DNA from: Vibrio sp. AND4
GTDB lineage: Bacteria > Pseudomonadota > Gammaproteobacteria > Enterobacterales > Vibrionaceae
Assembly (NCBI RefSeq): GCF_000171815.1
Contig: NZ_ABGR01000001.1
Location: 434,001-498,000 of the forward strand
Length of the DNA: 64,000 nt
Reading direction: 5' to 3'
Position numbers and translations under genes: made by a program. Shown here piece after piece: positions 53,163 through 63,776 of this stretch. The first letter of the stretch is position 1; every line of letters starts with the position of its first letter. Under the pieces are notes generated by a model. It searched no databases. It was not told where the DNA came from and was given only the letters and a program-made list of their open reading frames with translations.

Positions 53163-54311
53163 TTATGCGACCGCTAAATCAAGAATCTTACGACTGTTTT
53201 CGAGGTCAATCGATTGATTTTCGCCGAGTATCGTCATGCCGTGTTTTGTTAGTTGTGCGATGACTAAATCGATAGCGGCCTGACGATCATCGCCGTAGTC
53301 GTTAAGTTGTGTGGCTACGTTTAGTTGATGGTAAAAAGCTTCAATGGAGAGAATAGTGCGCTCCGCCAAATCTTTGCTTTCAGTTAAGCCAAATACGTTG
53401 CGGCCCATTTGCTCAAGCTTAGGACGTTTGAAATTTATCTGGTTACGAAGAAGCGATGGCTGAATGATGGCTAGTGAACGAGCGTGATCGACATGCCATA
53501 ACGCGGTTAGTTCGTGTCCAATCATGTGAGTCGCCCAGTCTTGGGGAACACCGCTGCCAATTAGGCCGTTTAATGCTTGGTTTGCCGTCCACATTAAGTT
53601 AGCACGCCATTGATCGTTGTCGCGCTCCGCGAATTGTTCACTCAGTGTTTTTAGGCTTTTCAGTAATGCTTCTGCGTAACCGTCTTGAACCATTGCGCCT
53701 GTTGGCAGAGTTAAGTACTGTTCACAAACATGAACCCAAGCATCGACAAGACCGTTGATAAGTTGTCGCTCTGGAAGGGTTTTCATTACATCAGGGTCCA
53801 GCACCGCAAATTTTGGCTGCACTGCTGGTGCCAAGAAGGCCAATTTGTCTTGCGTCTCTTTCTTAGTAATTACCGCACCCATGTTGGACTCAGATCCGGT
53901 TGCAGGCAACGTAAGAATGGCAGCAAGTGGCGTCGCTTGAGTGACTTGATGTTTGCCGACCATAATATCCCAGCCGTCTCCGTCGTATTTTGCTGATGCC
54001 GCCACGTATTTGGAGCCATCGATAACGGAGCCTCCACCGACAGCGAGGATAAAATCAACGTGTTGTGACTTTACGATTGCCACTGCTTTATCAAGAGTTT
54101 CTTTTGTTGGATTCGGCTCTACGCCTGAAAATTCCAGCCACTCGCGCCCTTCAAGAGCTTGCGCTACCTGGTCATAGACACCGTTCTTCTTGATGGATCC
54201 GCCACCGTAGATGACCAGCACTTTTTGATCCGCAGGAATAGCGCTTTTGATTGCAGCGATTTGGCCTTGACCGAAGAAGATTTGAGTTGGGTTGACGTAT
54301 GAAAATTTCAT
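53163..54311 (-). CDS. Iron-dependent alcohol dehydrogenase (YqhD/BDH type)
   Basis: 382 residues from the ATG at 54311. The frame extends to 54398, but the inner start has AAGGGGC upstream and gives the family's usual N-terminus (MKFSYVNPTQIFFGQGQI). It contains the nucleotide-binding VLVIYGGGSIKKNG, the VGGGSVIDGSKY loop and metal ligands in HMIGHELTALWHVDHA. It reduces aldehydes with NADPH or oxidises alcohols. Close relatives include E. coli YqhD (387 residues). Standalone unit with its own terminator. Confidence 0.9.
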   Translation of the reverse strand: MKFSYVNPTQIFFGQGQIAAIKSAIPADQKVLVIYGGGSIKKNGVYDQVAQALEGREWLEFSGVEPNPTKETLDKAVAIVKSQHVDFILAVGGGSVIDGSKYVAASAKYDGDGWDIMVGKHQVTQATPLAAILTLPATGSESNMGAVITKKETQDKLAFLAPAVQPKFAVLDPDVMKTLPERQLINGLVDAWVHVCEQYLTLPTGAMVQDGYAEALLKSLKTLSEQFAERDNDQWRANLMWTANQALNGLIGSGVPQDWATHMIGHELTALWHVDHARSLAIIQPSLLRNQINFKRPKLEQMGRNVFGLTESKDLAERTILSIEAFYHQLNVATQLNDYGDDRQAAIDLVIAQLTKHGMTILGENQSIDLENSRKILDLAVA

Positions 54312-54821
54312 TATTATGCCCCTTGCTTCCAATGTTAGGAGAGTGAATATGTGCATAATAGTACGTGCTTGAGTGACTGAGAAGGTCGATTTCTGCAAAT
54401 TTATTGCCTATTTCAGCACAAGTGTAGTCATTGAACGGAAACCAGTTAGGGACACCATAGTGAGGGGGAATAATGCACCGTGAATGCGAGTGCAAATTTG
54501 TCCATCACAAATATATAAAAGATACTTGAATGAAACACCAAAAGTTTAGTTTGGATAACTCGGTAGTGGGTTTCGTATGGTTTTTTATTAATTTGCGAAC
54601 GACATATTTATTTGCGTAGTAAAATTATTTATTAGTGCAAAATAAGGTGTCGCTTTTTGTCATCTATCCACGGATTATTGCGAGGTGTTACTAATAAATT
54701 ACAAATAAACAGTGTGGAATTCTGCGCTTGTACTTAAGTTATTTTATGTCGAAATAAAAGTCGAAGATACGCACAGAAAAGGCGTAACCTATATATAAAC
54801 AATAACTTAAGGAAGAGCAAT
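54312..54821. promoter_or_regulatory. 510-base divergent gap before the chitinase gene
   Basis: No gene seen. It must hold promoters for the alcohol dehydrogenase and the chitinase, and it ends with AAGGAAG before the chitinase ATG. I could not recognise a specific operator. Confidence 0.5.
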
Positions 54822-57800
54822 ATGTACCCTAGAAGCGGAAGAACAGGAAAGAGTGTATTTACACTCAGTACTTTGACTGCATCTTGCCTAATGGCATTCA
54901 ACAGCTACGCAGCCGTTGACTGTACACCTCTAGAAGCTTGGGATTCATCGAAAGTTTATAATGGTGGTAACCAAGTTCAGCATGAAAATAACGCTTACAA
55001 GGCGCGCCATTGGACGCAAAATAATAACCCTGCACAATCAGGGCTGTGGGGAGAGTGGGAAAACCTTGGTGCTTGTGATAGTGGCCCAATTGACCCACCA
55101 CTTAACAAAGTGCCGACAGTTTTACTAACTTCTCCTTCTGCGTCGGCTTCTATCACAACAGGTGAAGTAGTCAGCCTAGCCGCAGATGCGACAGACACTG
55201 ACGGCACAGTCAGCAAAGTCGAATTTTTCGTTGACGGCGCACTGGTTGGCACATCAACCGCAGCACCTTTTACTGCTTCATGGACGGCGACAGAGGGTGA
55301 TCACGAGTTCTCAACTAAAGCTTACGACGACCAAAATGCAGCGAGCACAGTGAGTGCTGTTACGTTGACTGTCGCTGCTGGTCAACCTGGCAACGAAGCA
55401 CCAACGGTAGACGCAGCGCTATCAGCCACTTCTGTTGAGCTTGGCGGTACGGTAACGGTTTCTGCTACTGCGGCAGACGCGGATGGTACGGTTGCCAAAG
55501 TTGAGTTCTTTGCCGCAGGAGCTTTGATTGGTACAGCGACCGCTGCGCCTTACGCTGTTGATTTCACTCCAGCAGCGGCTGGCTCGGTATCGATTTACGC
55601 TAAAGCGACTGACGATGCTGGTGCAACAACAGATTCTTCCCTTGTATCACTATCAGTAAATGGTGGTGCAGTCACTTCAAACTGTCGTCCTGATGGCCTT
55701 TACCAAACGGCTGGTGTGGATGTACCTTACTGTACGATTTACGACAAAGATGGCCGTGAATTGATGGGTGCCGATCACCCACGCCGTGTGATTGGTTACT
55801 TCACAAGTTGGCGTAGTGGTGACGACCCACAAGCGGCTTACTTAGTTAAAGACATTCCTTGGGACCAACTCACTCACATTAACTACGCGTTTGTGAGCAT
55901 TGGTGCAGACGGTAAAGTGAACGTGGGTGATGTGACTGATCCGGCGAATCCTGCAACAGGTAAATCTTGGCCGGGCGTAGAAGTTGACCCGGCACTTGGC
56001 TTTAAAGGTCATTTTGGCGCGCTCGCGACTTACAAGCAAAAACATGACGTTAAAACATTAATTTCTATCGGTGGCTGGGCTGAAACGGGTGGCCACTTCG
56101 GTGCAGACGGTAATCGTGTCGCGGACGGTGGTTTCTATACGATGACAACCAACGCAGACGGTTCAATAAACCACGCAGGTATCGAGAAATTCGCGACTTC
56201 TGCAGTTGAAATGATGCGTACCTACAAATTCGATGGTCTAGACATCGACTACGAATACCCAACGTCTATGGCGGGGGCAGGTAACCCGTATGACAAAGAT
56301 TTCATGGAACCACGTCGTCCATACCTATGGGCTTCTTACCAAGAGTTGATGAAGGTGCTACGTGAGAAACTGGACGCAGCATCTGCACAAGATGGTATCC
56401 ACTATATGCTGACTATTGCTGCGCCCTCCTCGGGTTACCTACTGCGTGGTATGGAAACCTTTGATGTTACTAAGTACCTTGATTACGTCAACATCATGAC
56501 TTACGACTTGCACGGAGCTTGGAACGATCACGTTGGTCACAACGCGGCGCTGTTTGATACAGGTAAAGACTCTGAGCTCGCTCAATGGAACGTGTACGAC
56601 ACCGCGGCTTATGGCGGTATTGGTTACTTAAATACAGACTGGGCTTACCATTACTTCCGTGGTTCTATGCCTGCTGGTCGTATCAACATTGGTGTGCCTT
56701 ACTACACCCGTGGTTGGCAAGGTGTCACCGGTGGTGATAACGGCTTGTGGGGCCGAGCGGCACTTCCTAATCAATCAGAGTGCGCGCCAGGCACTGGTGA
56801 AGGTGAGAAAAACAACTGTGGTCACGGTGCCATTGGTATCGATAACATGTGGCACGATACTGACCCGAAAGGTGACGAAATGGGTGCCGGCTCTAACCCT
56901 ATGTGGCATGCGAAGAATTTAGAGAAGGGGATTTGGGGCTCTTATGCGCAAGCTTACGGTCTGGACCCTGTAAATGATCCCACGGACAAGTTTGTCGGTT
57001 CTTACACACGCTACTACGACGATATTGCAGTTGCACCATGGCTGTGGAATGCGGAGAAGAGCGTATTCCTATCAACAGAAGATAAAGCGTCGGTTGAAGT
57101 GAAAGCAGACTACGTTATCGATAAAGAGATTGGCGGTATCATGTTCTGGGAACTCGCTGGTGACTATAACTGTTACGTACTAGACGCGAGCGGTAACCGT
57201 ACGACGATTGATGCAACAGAACAAGCGTGTGCAGCGGGTAATGGTGAGTACCACATGGGTAACACTATGACCAAAGCGATTTACGATAAGTTTAAGTCTG
57301 CAACGCCTTACGGTAATAAGATTGCAACTGATGCAACTCCAACGGAAGCAGTAGACATAACCGTGAGCGTTGGTGGCTTCAAAGTGGGTGACCAAAACTA
57401 CCCAATCAACCCGAAGATCTCGTTTACAAACAATACAGGACAAGCCATTCCGGGGGGTACTGAGTTCCAGTTTGATATTCCTGTGTCTGCACCGGATAAC
57501 GCGAAAGATCAATCTGGTGGTGGTCTAAGCGTGATAGCTTCTGGCCATACACGTGCCAACAATATTGGTGGTTTGGATGGTGTAATGCACCGTGTATCTT
57601 TCTCGCTACCAGCATGGAAAGACCTACCAGCGGACGGAACTTACGAGCTTGATATGGTTTACTACCTACCAATCTCCGGCCCAGCTAACTACACGGTGAT
57701 TTCTGGTGGTAAAGAGTTCGCGTTCAAGTTTGAGCAACCAGACCTGCCAATCGGTGACTTAAACTCTGGCACGGGCGGCGGTGGGGGTACTGAGCCTGGT

Positions 57801-57983
57801 ACTTGTGACACAACAGGCCTTGTGACTTACCCAGACTTCCCACAAACGGACTGGCAAGGTAACCCAAGCCACGCCAACCAAGGTGATAAAGTGATTCACA
57901 ATGGTGTGGTATACCAAGCAAACTGGTGGACAGCATCAGAGCCAGGTAGTGACGGTAGCTGGTCGACATTATGTAACGTCTAA
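54822..57983 (+). CDS. chiA: Secreted GH18 chitinase with two chitin-binding domains
   Basis: 1053 residues. A signal peptide (to about 30) precedes a CBM5/12 chitin-binding module (about 33-85), then two Ig-like domains with internal similarity (about 95-190 and 195-285; both have KVEFF and TAAPF/Y). The GH18 barrel (about 310-830) has catalytic [11 protein letters not shown], with the acid Glu near residue 478. A chitinase C-type domain follows ([23 protein letters not shown]), then Gly-rich linkers and a C-terminal CBM5/12 ([17 protein letters not shown]). It digests chitin outside the cell. Monocistronic, with a terminator after it. Confidence 0.96.
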   Translation: MYPRSGRTGKSVFTLSTLTASCLMAFNSYAAVDCTPLEAWDSSKVYNGGNQVQHENNAYKARHWTQNNNPAQSGLWGEWENLGACDSGPIDPPLNKVPTVLLTSPSASASITTGEVVSLAADATDTDGTVSKVEFFVDGALVGTSTAAPFTASWTATEGDHEFSTKAYDDQNAASTVSAVTLTVAAGQPGNEAPTVDAALSATSVELGGTVTVSATAADADGTVAKVEFFAAGALIGTATAAPYAVDFTPAAAGSVSIYAKATDDAGATTDSSLVSLSVNGGAVTSNCRPDGLYQTAGVDVPYCTIYDKDGRELMGADHPRRVIGYFTSWRSGDDPQAAYLVKDIPWDQLTHINYAFVSIGADGKVNVGDVTDPANPATGKSWPGVEVDPALGFKGHFGALATYKQKHDVKTLISIGGWAETGGHFGADGNRVADGGFYTMTTNADGSINHAGIEKFATSAVEMMRTYKFDGLDIDYEYPTSMAGAGNPYDKDFMEPRRPYLWASYQELMKVLREKLDAASAQDGIHYMLTIAAPSSGYLLRGMETFDVTKYLDYVNIMTYDLHGAWNDHVGHNAALFDTGKDSELAQWNVYDTAAYGGIGYLNTDWAYHYFRGSMPAGRINIGVPYYTRGWQGVTGGDNGLWGRAALPNQSECAPGTGEGEKNNCGHGAIGIDNMWHDTDPKGDEMGAGSNPMWHAKNLEKGIWGSYAQAYGLDPVNDPTDKFVGSYTRYYDDIAVAPWLWNAEKSVFLSTEDKASVEVKADYVIDKEIGGIMFWELAGDYNCYVLDASGNRTTIDATEQACAAGNGEYHMGNTMTKAIYDKFKSATPYGNKIATDATPTEAVDITVSVGGFKVGDQNYPINPKISFTNNTGQAIPGGTEFQFDIPVSAPDNAKDQSGGGLSVIASGHTRANNIGGLDGVMHRVSFSLPAWKDLPADGTYELDMVYYLPISGPANYTVISGGKEFAFKFEQPDLPIGDLNSGTGGGGGTEPGTCDTTGLVTYPDFPQTDWQGNPSHANQGDKVIHNGVVYQANWWTASEPGSDGSWSTLCNV

Positions 57984-58003
57984 TCCAGATTGAATGGATA
58001 ACA

Positions 58004-58034
58004 AAAGCGCGCGACTTAAATCGTGCGCTTTTTT
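58004..58034. terminator. Terminator between chitinase and glgC
   Basis: AAAGCGCGCGA pairs with TCGTGCGCTTT (one wobble), followed by TTTTTTATT on the + strand. It also works for the convergent glgC. Confidence 0.88.
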
Positions 58035-58107
58035 ATTCTTTGGGTATTGATAATACGATGTGGTTGAGTGTTTTTGTGTTACAGCGAGTAAACACTTGAA
58101 TGAACGA

Positions 58108-59322
58108 TCAGAACTCGTAGTCTTCAGGGATTACCACGATCCCTTTTTCTGATACATGAAATCGTTTTGTATCTTCGATTTTGTTGATACCAATTTGTGT
58201 GTGAGGTGGAACTCGAACGTGTTTGTCGATAATACAACTCACGAGCTGGCAGCCTTCACCAACCTCAACATCATCGAAAATAATGCTGTCGACAACGGTT
58301 GCGCTATCTTGAATACGCACGTTAGACGCAATGATGGAATGCTGCACAGAGCCCCCGGAGTTGATAACGCCGTTGGCAATGATAGAGTTAATAAAAATCC
58401 CTTCATTACCTGTTGCTGATGATACAGTCCTCGCTGGTGGGTATTGCGCTTCATAAGTGCGAATCGCCCAGTTCGGTTGGTATAAATTCATTGGGGGGAC
58501 GGGCTCTAGCAAATCCATATTGGCTTGGTAAAACGAGTCAATCGTGCCCACGTCTCGCCAATAACAATCTTTATCCACGCGGCCTTTACTCCCGCAGAAC
58601 TTATAAGCATAAACAGATTGGGTATCGATGAGTCTAGGGATAATATCGGCACCGAAGTCGTGGTTTGAGCCTTCAAGTGTCGCGTCCTCTTTTAGCGCTT
58701 CTTGCAGTACGCCCATATCAAAGATGTAAATCCCCATAGACGCCAGACTCTGACTTGGGTCATCAGGCAGGGTGGGTGGTTTTGCTGGTTTCTCGATAAA
58801 AGATTCGACTAAGCCGTTTTCTTTGATACCCATAACGCCAAAAGCGCTGGCGTCTTCTACTGGTACGTTCATACAAGCAACGGTTAATTTTGCGCCATTC
58901 TCTTTGTGTTCTTCTAGCATGGCAGCGTAATCCATCCGATAAATGTGGTCACCGGAGAGAACGACAACGTATTTGGCGTCGTTGCGAGAGAGTAACCACA
59001 TATTGTGGTAAATCGCATCAGCTGTGCCTTCGTACCACGCACCACCTTTGCGCATTTGAGGAGGAACAGCGGTGATGTATTCACCAAGTTCGGGATTAAA
59101 GACCGACCACCCATCTCGTAAATGCTTTTGAAGCGAGTGTGACTTGTATTGCGTCAGAACCAAAATCTTACGCAAGCCCGAGTGAAGACAGTTAGTAAGC
59201 GTGAAGTCGATAATCCGATATTTACCACCAAATGGGACGGCTGGTTTGGCTCTACCATCAGTAAGAGGGCTCAATCTTGACCCCATACCGCCAGCTAAAA
59301 TGACCGCGAGTGCATCTTGCAT
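58108..59322 (-). CDS. glgC: Glucose-1-phosphate adenylyltransferase
   Basis: 404 residues. The nucleotidyltransferase start (LAVILAGGMGSRLSPLTDGR, residues about 5-25) is followed by KPAVPFGGKYRIIDF, the SGDHIYRMDY loop, and a left-handed beta-helix C-terminus that binds allosteric effectors. It makes ADP-glucose for glycogen. No glgA, glgB or glgP is nearby, so this is probably the lone second copy usual in Vibrio. Confidence 0.95.
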   Translation of the reverse strand: MQDALAVILAGGMGSRLSPLTDGRAKPAVPFGGKYRIIDFTLTNCLHSGLRKILVLTQYKSHSLQKHLRDGWSVFNPELGEYITAVPPQMRKGGAWYEGTADAIYHNMWLLSRNDAKYVVVLSGDHIYRMDYAAMLEEHKENGAKLTVACMNVPVEDASAFGVMGIKENGLVESFIEKPAKPPTLPDDPSQSLASMGIYIFDMGVLQEALKEDATLEGSNHDFGADIIPRLIDTQSVYAYKFCGSKGRVDKDCYWRDVGTIDSFYQANMDLLEPVPPMNLYQPNWAIRTYEAQYPPARTVSSATGNEGIFINSIIANGVINSGGSVQHSIIASNVRIQDSATVVDSIIFDDVEVGEGCQLVSCIIDKHVRVPPHTQIGINKIEDTKRFHVSEKGIVVIPEDYEF

Positions 59323-59533
59323 AATGTTCCCTTTCTCTTGTGTTGCGTACTTCGAAAGTGGCTAGAAGTCTAATTTACAGCTATTTACGGAATGACGTCT
59401 TTGACTATCTTTTGAACGCATAAACAGCAATGTGATTAAAAGTAGTACAAGATTTAAGCCATCGCGTATTCGACTTAAAATCAATGAATTATAATGAGGG
59501 CTACGTTGGGGCTGCACTATATTAGGGAGTAAG

Positions 59534-59557
59534 CCAATATATTGCGCACTATATTGG
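59534..59557. promoter_or_regulatory. Inverted repeat upstream of glgC
   Basis: CCAATATA-8-TATATTGG, perfect over eight bases in each arm, about 210 bases before glgC. It is a candidate dimer binding site. Confidence 0.4.
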
Positions 59558-59637
59558 TGAGGGGAAGTGTGTATAAAGAAACGGTTACTATTAAGGTTTT
59601 TTAAAAGTACAGATTTAGGTGGCATGTGATAATAAAG

Positions 59638-59657
59638 CAGGAGCGCATCGGCTCCTG
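59638..59657 (-). terminator. Terminator of fhs
   Basis: CAGGAGC pairs with GCTCCTG, followed on the minus strand by CTTTATTAT. Confidence 0.8.
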
Positions 59658-59675
59658 TTTATGACGGTTACTCAC

Positions 59676-61424
59676 CTACGAGAGGCCGATAATATTGCCT
59701 TGATCATCAAGATCTAAGTTCATGAACGCGGGCTTGTCAGGCAATCCTGGCATGGTCATCACGTTGCCAGAGAGCGCATAAACAAAGCCAGCGCCAGCGC
59801 ACAATCGTAGTTCGCGGATTGGAACGCTAAAGCCACTTGGCGCCCCTTTTATCGTTGAGTCTGTCGTGATTGAAAGCGGCGTTTTAGCCACACACACGGC
59901 CAAGTTATCAAAGCCTAAATTTTCAAAGAGCGCCAGTTGTTGTTTTGCTAGTTCACTCATTTCAATGCTTGATGCACCGTAACCGACCTCACACACCGCC
60001 ATTAGTTTTTCCTTTAAGGACTGTTGTTTAGTATATAGAGGGCGGAATTGTGAGCCTTGTTCGCAAGTGGTAACAACGTGTTGCGCGAGTTTGATAGCGC
60101 CTTCTCCACCTTGTGCAAATGCTGTGCTAACCGCAACTTTTACTTCAGGGTTAAAACGCTCGATCAACGTTTGAAGCTCTGCCAATTCTTGCTCCGAGTC
60201 TTGAGGAAATTGGTTGATGGCAATAACCGCAGGGATCCCATATTTATGTACGTTGTTGATATGCCATTTTAGGTTTTCGAATCCAGCTTCAAGAGCGGCT
60301 TGATCTGGTTCAAAAATAGAGTCTGGAATCGCCATACCAGGGCGTAAGTCGTAATGGCCTGAGTTAGCCTTTAAACCTCGCAGTGTCGCCACAATGACTA
60401 CGCAATCGGGCGATCGATCCGCAGCAGACGCTTTAATGTTGCACGCTTTCTCAAAGCCCATATCTGAACCAAAGCCCGCCTCAGTGACAACGTAACTAGA
60501 AAGTTTCAATGCAATCCGGTCTGCAATGATGGAAGAGTTACCATGAGCGATGTTGGCAAATGGACCAGCATGGATAAGAGTTGGGACGCCTTCTAGCGTT
60601 TGCATCAGGGTAGGGGCAATGGACTCTTTCAGCGTGACCGTCATGGCACCGGCAACCTGCAAATCTTCTGTCGTCACAGGTTTACCATCCAAATCATAAG
60701 CCACAACGATGCGACCGATACGCTGGCGGAGGTCTTTAAGGTCATTGGCTAGAGCAAGAATCGCCATGAGCTCAGAGGCGGCAGAAATATCAAAACCTTC
60801 TTCACGTTCGAAGCCGTTAGTGTTCTTACCTTCTTCATTTAGGCCAACTTTCACCATGCGCAGTGCACGATCGTTGTGGTCCATTACACGCTTCCACGTA
60901 ATGTTATTGACGTCGATCTTTAATGCCTTTAACCCTGTGCGAGCTTCAAATGCGTCATAACCTTCCCGCTGTTCATGGTATAGGCGCGCATCAAGTGCCG
61001 CTGAGGCTAAATTATGGGCGGCTGTTACCGCGTGAATATCGCCAGTCAGGTGAAGGTTCAGTTCGTCCATTGGTGCCACCTGAGAGTAACCACCACCCGC
61101 TGCGCCTCCTTTAACGCCAAATACTGGTCCCATCGAGGGCTGACGAATACAGGCCATCACAGATTGATTAATCTTGGATAAGCCTTGAGAGAGTCCGATG
61201 GTCGTGACCGTCTTGCCTTCTCCCAATGGGGTTGGCGTAATGGCAGTGACCAGTACCAATTTACCCTCTTGATTCGCATTTAAACGCTCAAGGCATTGAG
61301 GGTGGACCTTCGCTTTGTATTTCCCATGAGTTTCAAATTCGTGGGGCAACAGGCCTGTATTAGCGGCTAGGGTAGCAACAGAGGATAAGCGTGTCTTTCG
61401 GCAAATTTCAATATCAGGCGGCAT
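59676..61424 (-). CDS. fhs: Formate-tetrahydrofolate ligase
   Basis: 582 residues from the ATG at 61424, which has GGGAG just upstream. The TTG and ATG at 61439-61434 would add four or five residues. The ATP-binding [15 protein letters not shown] is at about residues 66-80, and [20 protein letters not shown] follows. It makes 10-formyl-tetrahydrofolate from formate and ATP. The product feeds the folate one-carbon pool that also serves glyA and gcvT elsewhere in the window. Confidence 0.96.
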   Translation of the reverse strand: MPPDIEICRKTRLSSVATLAANTGLLPHEFETHGKYKAKVHPQCLERLNANQEGKLVLVTAITPTPLGEGKTVTTIGLSQGLSKINQSVMACIRQPSMGPVFGVKGGAAGGGYSQVAPMDELNLHLTGDIHAVTAAHNLASAALDARLYHEQREGYDAFEARTGLKALKIDVNNITWKRVMDHNDRALRMVKVGLNEEGKNTNGFEREEGFDISAASELMAILALANDLKDLRQRIGRIVVAYDLDGKPVTTEDLQVAGAMTVTLKESIAPTLMQTLEGVPTLIHAGPFANIAHGNSSIIADRIALKLSSYVVTEAGFGSDMGFEKACNIKASAADRSPDCVVIVATLRGLKANSGHYDLRPGMAIPDSIFEPDQAALEAGFENLKWHINNVHKYGIPAVIAINQFPQDSEQELAELQTLIERFNPEVKVAVSTAFAQGGEGAIKLAQHVVTTCEQGSQFRPLYTKQQSLKEKLMAVCEVGYGASSIEMSELAKQQLALFENLGFDNLAVCVAKTPLSITTDSTIKGAPSGFSVPIRELRLCAGAGFVYALSGNVMTMPGLPDKPAFMNLDLDDQGNIIGLS

Positions 61425-61607
61425 GGATACTCCCATCAAGTGACGAACATCTGGCGCTCAGGATATGACACTGAACGCTTTTTTTCAGCGTTGCGTATGC
61501 ATTTAAACCATTGAGCTTGACCAGTTGTTTAGTGCTGATGTAAATCGACTAGTGTGGCGTAACGTGGCATAGAATAACAAAAATATGAAATACTGTGCTA
61601 GATAAAA

Positions 61608-61633
61608 CAAAAAGGTCACCATGCGGTGACCTT
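61608..61633 (-). terminator. Terminator of gsk
   Basis: AAGGTCACC pairs with GGTGACCTT around ATGC, then TTTTTGTTTT on the minus strand. Confidence 0.9.
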
Positions 61634-61659
61634 GACGTGATTTTATCTTGATGCTCGAT

Positions 61660-62964
61660 TTAGCGATCCCAGTATGTCTCTTCTAGGCTGTCTTCACGCT
61701 CAGGAAGGGCGCGAGATAGGCGAGGAGAGTGCTGAGTCAGTACTTCGTAGCTTACGCGGTTTGCGTATTTACAAATCTGAGATAAAGAAGAGTAAGTAAG
61801 GCAACGTACTTCATGCTTCTCTGAGCTTGGTACTTCTTTCTGATGGAAAGAGTTCGCCGCCATATCATGCAAAAGAGCAGACAGTGCTGCGTCGCCTGCA
61901 CCATTGGTATTCTTAATCTCGAGTGGACCACCAAGGTAAGGACCGATATAAGAGTAGACTTTCATTGGTGCTTTGCAGTCGTCTTTGCGCATTGCACGGC
62001 TAAACTCAAATTTGTTGAATTCTTTGATTGAGCCTTCAAGAATGTCATGCGTTGTTTCGCGTTTTACTTCTTCTTCGGTATAGCCAGCCATGTATAGACC
62101 GTCTGGACCAGCGGTACAAAGCACAAGGTCAACCCATTCAAGTGCTTTATCTGCTGCCGCGAGAGGATCGGCCTCTCCGGTGAGCGCTGCGCCTTCTTCT
62201 TCATTCATTGCAACGACAGACACGTTGTCACGAATGTATTCTTGCCACCAGTCTTCATTGCCCTCAATCACGTACTTTGTACCTAATGTCAGAACAACAG
62301 GCACTTCATGCTTCTTAGCAAATTCGATGGCCCGTTGGACCGCTTGAGGCATTTGGTCTTCTTTTTTGCCACGCATAAGGTAAGAAGAAACCACAAGTGC
62401 TGATGCTTTAATAAAGACTTCTTCAGGAATGCTCTCTGGAGAAAGCTTATTCATGTGGCCTTCATTTATGGCAAAAGTACGTTCGCCGTCTTGAGTAATT
62501 AGCGTGTAGCAGCGACCAATTGGACCATCAACCGTTTGTAGGTGGTTAAGGTTCATGCGGGAAGACGTGCGACATAGGTAACGGTATGCGAAAGAACCGA
62601 CTTGGATGTTCTTAGACATAACGCCCAGCAATACGGATTTGCTGTCGGCTAGAACGGAGTAGTTGTGCAGCGTGTTGCCAATGGTGTCACCGGGGTACTG
62701 ATGAGTAATTAGGCCTTGCTCAACCAACTCTTCGTACAAGGCATCTGCTTTACTCTCTTCAAGAACCAGAGAATGACCTTTACTAAGGTTATATTTTTCT
62801 AAAAACGCATCGTCTACGCGCGCTTCAATATCAACGATGGTTTGACCAACACCGACAATCGTTGGGCGGTATAGCTTAGGTGCCTGACGAATTTGGTTGA
62901 CTAATGGATCTCGAGCGTGAGTTGGAAAATAGTGTTTAGATTTTCGCTGACCAGGAAACTTCAT
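61660..62964 (-). CDS. gsk: Inosine-guanosine kinase
   Basis: 434 residues from the ATG at 62964, exactly E. coli Gsk length. The longer frame to 63009 adds an unlikely 15 residues. PfkB-family ribokinase fold: GVGQTIVDIEARVDD at the start, GDTIGNTLHNYSVLADS, and the catalytic signature IKNTNGAGDAALSALLHDM. It phosphorylates guanosine and inosine in purine salvage. The start codon is followed by a basic N-terminus (MKFPGQRKSKHYFPTH) typical of the family. Confidence 0.95.
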   Translation of the reverse strand: MKFPGQRKSKHYFPTHARDPLVNQIRQAPKLYRPTIVGVGQTIVDIEARVDDAFLEKYNLSKGHSLVLEESKADALYEELVEQGLITHQYPGDTIGNTLHNYSVLADSKSVLLGVMSKNIQVGSFAYRYLCRTSSRMNLNHLQTVDGPIGRCYTLITQDGERTFAINEGHMNKLSPESIPEEVFIKASALVVSSYLMRGKKEDQMPQAVQRAIEFAKKHEVPVVLTLGTKYVIEGNEDWWQEYIRDNVSVVAMNEEEGAALTGEADPLAAADKALEWVDLVLCTAGPDGLYMAGYTEEEVKRETTHDILEGSIKEFNKFEFSRAMRKDDCKAPMKVYSYIGPYLGGPLEIKNTNGAGDAALSALLHDMAANSFHQKEVPSSEKHEVRCLTYSSLSQICKYANRVSYEVLTQHSPRLSRALPEREDSLEETYWDR

Positions 62965-63047
62965 GCTTGTTCTTGAGTGAGAAAAAAAAGAGGCGGGATT
63001 GTACCACAAAAATTTGATATTCGTCGCGCTTTATTGCGAAGAAATTT

Positions 63048-63070
63048 GCCCGCTGGAATATCCAGCGGGC
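63048..63070 (-). terminator. Hairpin after creA
   Basis: A 10-bp perfect stem (GCCCGCTGGA with TCCAGCGGGC) and 3-base loop. The T tract is weak. Confidence 0.7.
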
Positions 63071-63089
63071 TGGTGTTTTTACAAACGAT

Positions 63090-63569
63090 TTAGAGTGAAT
63101 TAGTAGGGGTTACAGTTGGTTCGACATACGCCTTCGTGCCATACAGTGGTACGGTCGATAAGCTGTGTTTAAAGCTACCCTCTGTTTCTCTCGTTGTATA
63201 AGACAAGTAGAGTAACGTTTGGTTTTCTGGATCGTAGATACGACGTACTTTCATTGTTTTGAAAAAGATACTCTTTGACTGCTTAAAGACCACTTCACCT
63301 GACTTACTTTTATCAATTTTTGCAATCATTTCAGGTGTAATGTCACCAGTCTGGCGGCAAGATATGGAGCTATCACTTGGATCGGAAAAGCTTAGATTTG
63401 CTTCGATCGAGGCAACGTGACAGGTAACACCCGTCACGATTTCATCTTGTAGATGGCCGATTTTAATGTCTTTCATTGTGAATATGCCCAGCGAAACATC
63501 ACCGACTTCATTGTCGCTACAGCCCGATAATACAGTGATTAATCCAAGCGCAAGCAAGCTTTTTTTCAT
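63090..63569 (-). CDS. creA: CreA-family lipoprotein
   Basis: 159 residues. The signal ends in LSGC (Cys16), so it is probably a lipoprotein. The mature part contains CreA-family motifs: VSLGIFTMKDIKI, TGVTCHVASIEANLSFSDPSDSSISCRQTGDI, and VRRIYDPENQTLLYLSYTTR. The molecular function of CreA is not known. It is 125 bases upstream of gsk on the same strand, with a hairpin between. Confidence 0.85.
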   Translation of the reverse strand: MKKSLLALGLITVLSGCSDNEVGDVSLGIFTMKDIKIGHLQDEIVTGVTCHVASIEANLSFSDPSDSSISCRQTGDITPEMIAKIDKSKSGEVVFKQSKSIFFKTMKVRRIYDPENQTLLYLSYTTRETEGSFKHSLSTVPLYGTKAYVEPTVTPTNSL

Positions 63570-63776
63570 TTCTCTTCCCTTAAATAGGTTCGTTGATTAA
63601 TGCAATTTATCAGACGAGCGCAGTTAAAACAAAATTTGGCGTTACCACAGGACTTTAGCTAGGTTTGTAAGAGGCTTCATGCTAATGTAACGCCTCGAAT
63701 CCGGCTCGATTTCTAATCAAAGCGCTGTCTTTTACTCGCTGTGATTGCCATCATCAGCAGCGCTCAAGGTAAGAAA

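Larger units (their letters stand above)
59323..59675. promoter_or_regulatory. 353-base gap between glgC and fhs
   Basis: It holds the glgC promoter, an inverted repeat CCAATATA (59534-59541) and TATATTGG (59550-59557) with an 8-base spacer that may be an operator, and the fhs terminator at 59638-59657. No gene seen. Confidence 0.5.
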
